From Chryseobacterium sp. MA9 (GTDB lineage Bacteria; Bacteroidota; Bacteroidia; Flavobacteriales; Weeksellaceae): 64,000 bases of DNA. This document shows, in pieces, positions 1-6,550 of the stretch. Location: assembly GCF_024399315.1 (NCBI RefSeq), contig NZ_CP075170.1, positions 2,108,001 through 2,172,000 of the forward strand, written 5' to 3'. Position 1 is the stretch's first letter. The number at the start of each line of letters is the position of its first letter. The notes under the pieces were generated by a model. That model was not told the origin of the DNA. It searched no databases and worked only from the letters and a program-made list of their open reading frames with translations. The translations under genes and the position numbers were made by a program.

Positions 1-172
1 AGTCCCCTTTTTGAAGTTGTTCTTTGGTTTTTGCAAAAGCTTTTTTCAGTTCGCTTTCCGGATTTTCGTCATCCACTATTTCTGCTGAAGCGACTCCCTT
101 TAATTGAAATACAGCGTTTTTCAGCGCTTCAATATCTGCGTTTTCTTCAATATTAACTTTTAAATACTTCAT
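1..172 (-). CDS. Hypothetical protein, N-terminal part (runs off the left edge)
   Basis: Only the first 57 codons of this minus-strand gene are inside the window; the C-terminus lies to the left. The protein starts MKYLKVNIEENADIEALKNA and continues with a charged Glu/Lys-rich stretch. The ATG at 172..170 is the only sensible start, and the sequence just upstream (173-434) is AT-rich and shows no other gene. A short beta-like N-terminus followed by a charged helix is common in small antitoxin-like proteins of Bacteroidota, but without the rest of the gene or its neighbour I cannot assign a family. Function unknown. Confidence 0.6.
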   Translation of the reverse strand, partial: MKYLKVNIEENADIEALKNAVFQLKGVASAEIVDDENPESELKKAFAKTKEQLQKGD

Positions 173-434
173 GATTTATTTTTAAGCATTTGAAATTTAT
201 GATCTGTAACCCAATCATCACTCTTTTTTTTAAAAGGATTAAATGAGTCTGGGTTGTTCTTTCAAATTTAAGAAACAATTGCCAAAAGAAAGTGTGCCTA
301 AGGGTTTATCTCAAGATAATTTGCAGCATAGACTATTTTGCAGGTCATATATAACAAAAGCAATCCTCTCTACTAATGTGTAAATAATAGAAATATATTA
401 ATCAAAAAAGATATCAGATAGATATTACAGGATA

Positions 435-1229
435 TTAAATGGCCACAGGAGCTTTAATTCCCGGATGCGGATCATAATTTTCCAGGCTGAAGTCTTCAAA
501 ATCAAAATCAAAGATATTTTTAACTTCCGGATTCAGTTTCATCGTAGGTAGTGCTCTCGGCTCTCGTCCCAGTTGTCTGTTTACCTGTTCAAAATGATTA
601 TTGTAGATATGAACATCTCCAAAACTGTGAACATAATCTCCCACTTCCAGATCACAAACCTGCGCTACCATCATCAAGAGCAATGCATAGCTTGCAATAT
701 TGAACGGTACTCCAAGGAAAACATCAGCACTTCTCTGGTACAGCTGTAAGGAAAGTTTACCATCTGCTACATAAAACTGGAACAGGGCATGACAGGGTGC
801 CAAAGCCATATTGGGTATTTCTGCAACGTTCCAGGCGGAAACAATCAGTCTTCTGGAATCCGGATTCTTTTTAATCTGGTCAATGACTTCTGTGATCTGA
901 TCTACAACTTTTCCATCTGCACCACTCCAGCTTCTCCATTGTGCTCCGTAAACCGGTCCCAAATCTCCATTTTCATTTGCCCATTCATCCCAGATGCTTA
1001 CTCCGTTATCTTTAAGGTACTTGATGTTGGTATCTCCTTTCAGGAACCAAAGCAACTCATAAATAATAGATTTCAAATGCACTTTTTTGGTTGTTACCAA
1101 AGGAAATCCTTTAGACAGATCATATCTCAGCTGATATCCGAAAACACTTCTTGTTCCAGTGCCCGTTCTATCGGTTTTATCCGTTCCGTTATCTAAAATA
1201 TGCTGTAAAAGGTCCAGGTAGTTTTGCAT
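435..1229 (-). CDS. thyA: Thymidylate synthase
   Basis: Converts dUMP to dTMP with methylene-tetrahydrofolate, a cytoplasmic step of DNA precursor synthesis. I place the start at the ATG at 1229, giving 264 residues, the same length as E. coli ThyA. An upstream in-frame codon at 1253 would add eight residues with no counterpart in the family. With the 1229 start, the catalytic cysteine in APCHALFQ is residue 146, as in E. coli. Other family signatures visible are the folate/dUMP loop DRTGTGT near the N-terminus, the [10 protein letters not shown] arginine pair that binds phosphate, and [15 protein letters not shown]. It stands alone; the GreA-like gene upstream has its own terminator. Confidence 0.98.
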   Translation of the reverse strand: MQNYLDLLQHILDNGTDKTDRTGTGTRSVFGYQLRYDLSKGFPLVTTKKVHLKSIIYELLWFLKGDTNIKYLKDNGVSIWDEWANENGDLGPVYGAQWRSWSGADGKVVDQITEVIDQIKKNPDSRRLIVSAWNVAEIPNMALAPCHALFQFYVADGKLSLQLYQRSADVFLGVPFNIASYALLLMMVAQVCDLEVGDYVHSFGDVHIYNNHFEQVNRQLGREPRALPTMKLNPEVKNIFDFDFEDFSLENYDPHPGIKAPVAI

Positions 1230-1250
1230 TTTGAATGAGATTTTAAGTTC

Positions 1251-1258
1251 CAAATTTA
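1251..1258 (-). promoter_or_regulatory. Candidate -7 box for thyA
   Basis: The minus strand reads TAAATTTG, a match to the Bacteroidota -7 consensus TAnnTTTG, 21 bases upstream of the thyA ATG at 1229. No convincing -33 TTG lies at the right spacing, so the support is the -7 match and its position only. Confidence 0.35.
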
Positions 1259-1270
1259 GTAAAAACCATC

Positions 1271-1302
1271 AAAAAAAGCACTCATTTTTATGAATGCTTT
1301 TT
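1271..1302 (-). terminator. Rho-independent terminator after the GreA-like gene
   Basis: On the minus strand, AGCATTCAT and ATGAGTGCT pair with one G-U pair around an A-rich loop and run into a T7 tract. It lies between the GreA-like gene and thyA and separates the two transcripts. Confidence 0.8.
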
Positions 1303-1364
1303 ATAGGTCTGATGTCTATTTTCTATTAAACAACTGTATATCTGCAATCTAACATATATTAAAA

Positions 1365-1805
1365 TTACCATATATTTTCAATTGTCTGATGAATGCTATT
1401 TACTGTAAATGATTCTCCTGTTTTTTTACCATACATCACTTTTACCAGGGGAGATTCTGCAGATACAGTCATGATTTTCTGATTTTCAAAGACAAGTTCA
1501 CCCATTGAAGCAGAGATATAGAACAGTCCTTTATTGGTTTTCACCAATGCACCGTTCTGAACTTTTTCAGAAGGATCGGAAGTTATTTTCTGCAATACAG
1601 CCTGCTGATTCAAAACTTCGTTAAGCTGTCTCTGCAGATTATTAATTTCCTGCTGAAGCATTTCTCTTCCGGTTTCATATTTGTCCCCCATAGAGCTTTT
1701 CGTATCGTTATTGGAAGCCCTTGTTTCTGCGATAAGGTTTTCAAAATACTGAATTTTGTCGGTTATTTTTGCTTTAATTATATTGATTATTTCCTGTTTG
1801 TTCAT
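1365..1805 (-). CDS. GreA/GreB-like C-terminal-domain protein
   Basis: A 146-residue protein with an N-terminal coiled-coil-like helical part (residues 1-70, with the motif NDTKSSMGDKYETGREM) and a C-terminal beta-rich half (about 78-146, with GALVKTNKG and SPLVKVMYGKKTGESF). This layout resembles the transcript-cleavage factors GreA/GreB, in which a coiled coil enters the RNA polymerase secondary channel. Proteins of this type in flavobacteria are often labelled 3-oxoacyl-ACP synthase, but nothing here supports that: it is far too short and lacks a ketosynthase active-site cysteine motif. The role in transcription is inferred from the fold pattern. Start at ATG 1805. Confidence 0.7.
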   Translation of the reverse strand: MNKQEIINIIKAKITDKIQYFENLIAETRASNNDTKSSMGDKYETGREMLQQEINNLQRQLNEVLNQQAVLQKITSDPSEKVQNGALVKTNKGLFYISASMGELVFENQKIMTVSAESPLVKVMYGKKTGESFTVNSIHQTIENIW

Positions 1806-1839
1806 GGTAACACTGGGATTTTTTATTGTGAGTGGTCAA

Positions 1840-1884
1840 CCACCCTGTCAAAATCTATGATTTTGACACCCTCCGGTGGAGGGG
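1840..1884. repeat. Tandem palindromic intergenic element (two hairpins)
   Basis: Two adjacent perfect hairpins. GTCAAAATC (1847-1855) and GATTTTGAC (1859-1867) pair around TAT. CCCTCC (1869-1874) and GGAGGG (1878-1883) pair around GGT. Outer sequences CCACC and GGTGG also complement each other. There is no T tract, so it does not look like a simple terminator. The compact double palindrome resembles REP-type dispersed elements. Confidence 0.6.
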
Positions 1885-1954
1885 AATTAAGTACCTTTAA
1901 AGACTAATCGTTAAAATTTTACAGTTTCAGCAGGTGTTTCAAAGGCTTTGCTAT

Positions 1955-3304
1955 TTATTTTTCAAATACGGCATAATCAGAAATTTTGAAGCTGAATTCT
2001 TTTCCGTTATTGAAATCTCTTTTGGTTTTATCAAAAATATTCCTGAATGTTCCTGATACATGGTCGTCTTCAATTGAAAAGTTAACAGGTTCTTTTGACA
2101 TATTCAAAACTACTAATACTTCATCTTTTCCATTTTTCCTTACATAAGCAAGAATTTTATCATTTGCTGTAGTATTCAGAAGGTACGTTGTGACGTTAGC
2201 ATCTCCACCTCTTAAAGCAGGGTTGAATACTTTTAAATCTAATAATGTTTTATAGAAGTCGGCTGCCTGATAGGTATTGCTCCACTTGATTACATCTTTT
2301 TCGAAGAATTCGAGTCTTTTCATATTCGGAAGTTCCTGTCCTGAATAAAGTAACGGAACACCATTCCATGTTGCAGAGAATACTGCCATAGGTTTTGTGA
2401 TGACTCCATATTTTTCATATTCGGTTCCGTTCCAAGAATTTTCGTCGTGATTTGTAGTAAACCATGCTCTCATTGAATTGTCTCCGATATTTGAATATTG
2501 TTTCAGAAGATCTTTTAATTCCTGAAGAGGTTCATTGTTTTTGTAATAGTCGGCAGATTTGTGCATCCATTTCCAGGAATAGCTGGCATCAAAAACTTTC
2601 CCATACTCAGGGCTTTCCAACTCATCAAATTCTCCCAGCCAGAAAAGAGGTTTTACTTTTTCTACTTCGGGGCGGGCCTGCACCCAGAAATCTACTTCTA
2701 CCCATGAAGCAAGGTCACAACGGAAACCATCAATATCAGTTTCCTGTACCCAGAATTTCATGGCATCAATCATTGCTTGACGCATCTCCTGGTTTTTATA
2801 GTCAAGTTCAATAATATCATCCATTCCGGAAGCGATATGGAATTTTCCATCTGGATCTTTCAGATAAAATTCAGGATGTGTTTTTGTCCATACATGATCC
2901 CAGCCTGTATGATTGGCTACCCAGTCTATAATTACTTTGAATCCCAATCTGTGTGCCTCATTCACCATATCTTTAAAATCCTGCAGCGTTCCGAATTCAG
3001 GATTGATGGAAGTATAATCTGCTGCTGCATACGGGCTCCCCATACTACCTTTTTTATTCTGCTGGGCAATTGGTGTGATGGGCATAAACCAAAGGGTTTT
3101 TATTCCCATAGATTTCAGACGGGGCATTTCTTTTGCAAATGCTTTGAAAGTTCCTTCCTGAGTATATTGTCTTATGTTTACTTCGTAGATATTTGTATTA
3201 TGTTTCCAATCTTTTGGCAGTTCTGTCATTTTCCTGGTATTTTTTCGAGTGGTACAGGAAACAATTCCCAGACCAATTACAGCTAACAAAATTAATTTTT
3301 TCAT
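1955..3304 (-). CDS. Lipoprotein alpha-amylase family glycosidase (GH13)
   Basis: A 449-residue glycoside hydrolase of family GH13, probably attacking alpha-glucans at the cell surface or in the periplasm. The N-terminus is a lipoprotein signal (MKKLILLAVIGLGIVSC, lipobox cysteine 17). The TIM-barrel signatures appear in order: region I DWVANH, region II DGFRCDLA with the nucleophile Asp, region III WLGEFDE with the acid/base Glu, and region IV TTNHDEN with the transition-state Asp. The last 90 residues form a beta-sandwich-like C domain (YVRKNGKDEVLVVLNMS). No SusC/SusD genes are next to it, so it is not part of a classical polysaccharide utilisation locus here. Confidence 0.93.
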   Translation of the reverse strand: MKKLILLAVIGLGIVSCTTRKNTRKMTELPKDWKHNTNIYEVNIRQYTQEGTFKAFAKEMPRLKSMGIKTLWFMPITPIAQQNKKGSMGSPYAAADYTSINPEFGTLQDFKDMVNEAHRLGFKVIIDWVANHTGWDHVWTKTHPEFYLKDPDGKFHIASGMDDIIELDYKNQEMRQAMIDAMKFWVQETDIDGFRCDLASWVEVDFWVQARPEVEKVKPLFWLGEFDELESPEYGKVFDASYSWKWMHKSADYYKNNEPLQELKDLLKQYSNIGDNSMRAWFTTNHDENSWNGTEYEKYGVITKPMAVFSATWNGVPLLYSGQELPNMKRLEFFEKDVIKWSNTYQAADFYKTLLDLKVFNPALRGGDANVTTYLLNTTANDKILAYVRKNGKDEVLVVLNMSKEPVNFSIEDDHVSGTFRNIFDKTKRDFNNGKEFSFKISDYAVFEK

Positions 3305-3318
3305 TAAACTATTTTTAA

Positions 3319-3351
3319 CAAAAGTAAGGATTGTTTTTTGGGAAAAGGCAA
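3319..3351 (-). promoter_or_regulatory. Candidate promoter of the GH13 gene
   Basis: The minus strand has TACTTTTG (3326..3319), matching the TAnnTTTG -7 box, and a TTG at 3351..3349, a spacing of 22 bases, within the range reported for flavobacterial promoters. It ends 14 bases upstream of the ATG, which would give a very short leader. Confidence 0.4.
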
Positions 3352-3536
3352 AATTTAAGGACAGATGAACAGACTTTTTGATGGTATCAGGGGATTTTCT
3401 TTTTTATTTTAAAATCTTTCAAAAAACTCAACTGTTATGGGGAAACACTATACTGTCTTTTAATATGAACCTCCTTTTATGGTATCAGAATATACTTTCG
3501 AGGTTATAAACTCATCCGAATCTATTGATAACCCTT

Positions 3537-3683
3537 CTTTTGGGGTTCCTCAACCGGAAATTTGGCATCCCGAACCTGTAAGCCGAACCTTAAGACCTTA
3601 CATGAGCATTTCAAGACCTCAAAATAGACTTCTAAAACCTCAAACGATATATCCTGAACCTCAAATGATGCTGTTTTAACCTC
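3537..3683. repeat. Degenerate 21-nt tandem repeat, about seven units
   Basis: Seven consecutive 21-base units, each carrying an ACCT or ACCTCAAA core on the plus strand (AGGTT or AGGTCTT on the minus strand). Because 21 is divisible by three, the minus strand stays open and would encode seven heptads of the form (E/K/Q)V....F, for example EVKTASF, EVQDISF, EVLEVYF, EVLKCSC. The 63-codon open frame covering it (3713..3522) has no plausible RBS and no recognisable family, and it crosses the terminator of the next gene, so I call a repeat rather than a gene. The rest of the 3305-3692 gap holds only the promoter above. Confidence 0.7.
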
Positions 3684-3692
3684 GCACTTTTG

Positions 3693-3724
3693 CAAAAAAA
3701 AGCCCCGGATCAAAATCCAGGGCC
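3693..3724 (-). terminator. Rho-independent terminator after the pRiA4b-like gene
   Basis: On the minus strand, GCCCTGGAT and ATCCGGGGC form a G+C-rich stem with a short loop, followed by eight T. It lies 16 bases beyond the stop codon at 3740. Confidence 0.88.
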
Positions 3725-3739
3725 AGTATATTGTGTTGA

Positions 3740-4336
3740 CTATCTTTCGTCATCATTGTCATCTTCATCATCAAAGACATCGTCATTGTAGTCGTCTTCT
3801 TCCTCATCATCAAAGCTGTCGTCTTCATCAGCAAAGTTTCCTCCTGATCCAAAATCTTCATCGAAACCAAACTCATCATCTGCCAAAGGCATTGCTGATT
3901 TCTTTTTAGATCCTCCGGCACTTCCGTTTTTGCTAGGTGCCTTCAACGGAACGTTTCCGAATCTGTATACTGTGATAGGATAATTAACCCCTTTTGTTTC
4001 TTCAATTACTTCTACAAGTTCACAGAAGAATTCCCAAAGGTCAAGAAGCCCGTATTGGAACTGTGCCTTGTCGCCTACACTTTCAAAAGCTTCATCAATG
4101 TAAACATCTGACATAATCTCACCATCACCATCATCACTCATATCTTCCAATGGGACACTTTTTACAATTGTTCCGTCATCTTCTAACAGATTAAAAGTAG
4201 AAAGCTCATCTCCCTGCAGGCTGAATGCACTTTTAATTCCTAAATGTAAGTTCCATAACGTTTGTTTTCCCTTAACTTCGATATCACGGAAAATATCTTC
4301 TTTCGCATCTAATATTACGCGGATTTTGTAAACCAT
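3740..4336 (-). CDS. Plasmid pRiA4b ORF-3-like family protein with acidic tail
   Basis: A 198-residue protein. Residues 1-130 match the pRiA4b ORF-3-like (IS1096 TnpR-like) domain: MVYKIRVILDAKEDIFRDIEV, the QTLWNLHLGIKSAF helix, DDGDGEIMSDVYIDEAF and a YGLLDLWEFFCELVEV segment. From about residue 150 the chain is almost entirely Asp/Glu (FDDEEEDDYNDDVFDDEDD), a low-complexity acidic tail. The domain was first seen on a plasmid and in insertion elements, but there is no transposase here and the gene has its own terminator, so it appears resident. Biochemical function is unknown. The acidic tail suggests binding to a basic partner, which is a guess. Confidence 0.8.
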   Translation of the reverse strand: MVYKIRVILDAKEDIFRDIEVKGKQTLWNLHLGIKSAFSLQGDELSTFNLLEDDGTIVKSVPLEDMSDDGDGEIMSDVYIDEAFESVGDKAQFQYGLLDLWEFFCELVEVIEETKGVNYPITVYRFGNVPLKAPSKNGSAGGSKKKSAMPLADDEFGFDEDFGSGGNFADEDDSFDDEEEDDYNDDVFDDEDDNDDER

Positions 4337-4471
4337 ATCAGTTTCTTAAATTACTTTTTTTGCCTTTATAATTATGATAAATCTCTGGTGCAAATATATA
4401 ATAAATGACATGTGACAAAAAAATATTTCAGGATTTTTTAAAATATTTTTTTTCCTTACATTTTGCCGGAA

Positions 4472-5503
4472 TTATTTACTTTTTTCGAGCATAAAACTAA
4501 ACTTTGTGCCTTCAAGGTACACACTTTCAACGGTAATATTTTCGTTATGTGCTTCAAGAATATGTTTAACAATGGCTAATCCCAGTCCTGAGCCTCCTTC
4601 TCTCCTGCTTCTGCTGGTTTCTACACGATAAAATCTTTCGAAAATCCTTGGAAGAATCTCAGACTTGATTCCCATCCCGTTATCTATCACTTCTATCAGC
4701 ACCTTATTTTTCAGGATACTGGTCTTTACGATCACTTTTGCTTCCTGTCTGTTGGCATAATGAATCGCATTGGAAATAAGATTAATGAAAACCTGGGAAA
4801 TTTTCTGTTTATCAGCCTCTACAAAAATTTGTGGATGAAGGGTCTGGATCTGTAATGTTGTATTTCTTTTTTCAGCTTCAAGATCAAGCAGATCGAAAAT
4901 CTCTTTGATCAGAAGATTGACATCAAATTTCGAAACGGTAAGATTGATTTCGCCTGCCTCCAGCCTGTTGATCATATCAAGATCTGTTACAATGGCAATA
5001 AGTCTCTCGACAGATTTATCAATTCTTTCCAGGTATTTATCCCGGATAGTAAGATTGTCTACTCCACCGTCTCTTAAGGTTTCTACATATCCCTGGATAG
5101 AAAACAAGGGCGTTTTCAGTTCGTGAGACACATTACCTATATATTCTTTACGGTAGCTTTCCATCTCTTTCATCATATCAATTTCTGATATCTGCTGCTG
5201 ATTGAGATCTGAAAACCTTTCTCCTAATTCTTTGATGGTGATATTTTCGTCATGATTCTGCACTATTTCCTGCGGAAGGAATCCGGAAAGACCTTTTACC
5301 TGTTTTCTGCTGTAGTAATTGAAAAGGAGTTCCAGCACTACACAGTTTATCAGAAAGATCAGGATAATACAGATGAAAAGACCCGTTTTGAACAAAGGGG
5401 TCTTATAATAGATATCTTTCAGTGAATCGAATACGACTACTAAAAGGAGCATTACCAGTGTCAGCAGACAGGAGGCAACGAGAGTAAGTCTGTAAAATTT
5501 CAA
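4472..5503 (-). CDS. Sensor histidine kinase, PhoR-like
   Basis: A 343-residue membrane kinase. Two transmembrane helices (about residues 8-26 and 41-62) are separated by a loop of only some 14 residues, so there is no real periplasmic sensor. HisKA follows with NVSHELKTPLFS (phospho-acceptor His127), then HATPase_c with the N box NLISNAIHYAN, the G1 box VIDNGMGI and the G2 box GSGLGLAIVKHI. The start is TTG at 5503; an in-frame stop lies just upstream and no ATG is available nearby. It is transcribed after the response regulator, 48 bases downstream. The small-loop layout fits PhoR-type kinases, which read a transporter state rather than a ligand; the phosphate assignment is inference. Confidence 0.92.
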   Translation of the reverse strand: MKFYRLTLVASCLLTLVMLLLVVVFDSLKDIYYKTPLFKTGLFICIILIFLINCVVLELLFNYYSRKQVKGLSGFLPQEIVQNHDENITIKELGERFSDLNQQQISEIDMMKEMESYRKEYIGNVSHELKTPLFSIQGYVETLRDGGVDNLTIRDKYLERIDKSVERLIAIVTDLDMINRLEAGEINLTVSKFDVNLLIKEIFDLLDLEAEKRNTTLQIQTLHPQIFVEADKQKISQVFINLISNAIHYANRQEAKVIVKTSILKNKVLIEVIDNGMGIKSEILPRIFERFYRVETSRSRREGGSGLGLAIVKHILEAHNENITVESVYLEGTKFSFMLEKSK

Positions 5504-5551
5504 TTTTACAACGTTTTAATGATTGAACGTAAAGGTAAGATTTCTAAATAA

Positions 5552-6226
5552 TTAAACGATCAGTTTATACCCAATCCCTTTTAATGTCTGAATCGTATTG
5601 ATTCCTAGTTTTTCTCTCAACCTTCTGATATGTACATCGATCGTTCTTTCACCAACAATCACATCATTCCCCCAAACCTTTTCAAGAATTTCTTCTCTTT
5701 TGAAAACCTTTTCAGTATTGGAAGCCAAAAGGTAAAGCAAGTCAAATTCTTTTTTAGGAAGAAGAAATTGCTGTCCGCTTTTGGAAACTCTGAAATTATC
5801 TTTGTCGATAACAAGGTCTCCGATTTCGATTAGTTTTGCATTATCAGAAACCTGCGAGGTCAGCTGTAATAATGCATTCACCTTAGAGATAAGGATTTTC
5901 GGTTTGATCAGTTTTACAATGTAGTCATTGGCACCCGCCTGAAAACCTGCTAACTGAGAAAATTCTTCGCTTCTTGCAGAAAGAAACACGATAAGTGTTT
6001 TTTGAAGTTCTTTCACTTTACGAAGTTCCTGACAGGTTTCTATACCATCTTTTTCAGGCATCATGACATCTAATAAGATAAGGTCCGGAACAATCTCCTT
6101 TGCTTTTTCTATACCTTCATTACCATTGGTAGCTGTATAGATATCATACCCTTCCTTTTCCAAATTGTAAGACAGAATCTCTAAAATGTCCAGTTCATCG
6201 TCTATTAAAAGAATTTTTTTGCTCAT
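5552..6226 (-). CDS. OmpR/PhoB-family response regulator
   Basis: A 224-residue two-domain regulator. The receiver has the acidic pair DD at 9-10, the phosphorylated Asp53 in LLDVMMPEKDG, Ser83 in FLSARSEE and Lys105. The residue after Lys105 is Leu (VKLIKPK), where nearly all receivers have the cis-Pro of a KP motif. The C-terminal winged helix (about 125-224) ends RTIDVHIRRLREKLG and IQTLKGIGYKL, typical of PhoB/OmpR. It is first in a two-gene operon with the kinase and divergent from the TonB receptor at 6551. The pair resembles PhoB/PhoR of other flavobacteria, but a phosphate role is not proven by sequence. Confidence 0.93.
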   Translation of the reverse strand: MSKKILLIDDELDILEILSYNLEKEGYDIYTATNGNEGIEKAKEIVPDLILLDVMMPEKDGIETCQELRKVKELQKTLIVFLSARSEEFSQLAGFQAGANDYIVKLIKPKILISKVNALLQLTSQVSDNAKLIEIGDLVIDKDNFRVSKSGQQFLLPKKEFDLLYLLASNTEKVFKREEILEKVWGNDVIVGERTIDVHIRRLREKLGINTIQTLKGIGYKLIV

Positions 6227-6550
6227 CTTCTAGTTTAAGAATTCCCACAAAATTAATTATTTCAATTGATTTCATCTATCTGCCAAATGTTAACTAATTA
6301 TTAAAAAAACGCATTGCAGTAGAAAATTATAAAATCAATAAAAAAATTAAATAATAAATACACATAAATCAAATATAAGGAATAATATTTAAAATTAAAA
6401 CAAAAATTGTAATTATATAAATTAAACATCAATAACTGTAAATTTCATACATCCGTTAATACAAACTTCACAATTAATTAAGATTCTCCTAAAGTTTTCT
6501 TAAAAACTTAGCCTTTATTTTGCCCTTGAAAAAGAAGTAAAAGAAGTAAA
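6227..6550. promoter_or_regulatory. Divergent intergenic region between response regulator and TonB receptor
   Basis: 324 very AT-rich bases with no gene. On the minus strand TAATTTTG (6255..6248) fits the TAnnTTTG -7 box for the response regulator. On the plus side, an inverted repeat AAGTTTT (6492-6498) and AAAACTT (6503-6509) sits about 42 bases before the receptor ATG, where a regulator could bind. No known PHO-box consensus for flavobacteria was available to compare. Confidence 0.4.

Noticed and set aside
1365..1805. 3-oxoacyl-ACP synthase label for the 146-residue protein
   Set aside because: It is about a third of the length of a ketosynthase and has no active-site cysteine motif; coiled-coil plus beta end resembles GreA/GreB.
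2777..3286. Long plus-strand open frame opposite the GH13 gene
   Set aside because: It is fully antisense to a gene with all GH13 catalytic motifs and has no family features.
3522..3713. 63-codon minus-strand frame over the 21-nt repeats as a gene
   Set aside because: It overlaps the terminator of the neighbouring gene, lacks a start context and its openness follows from the repeat period being a multiple of three.
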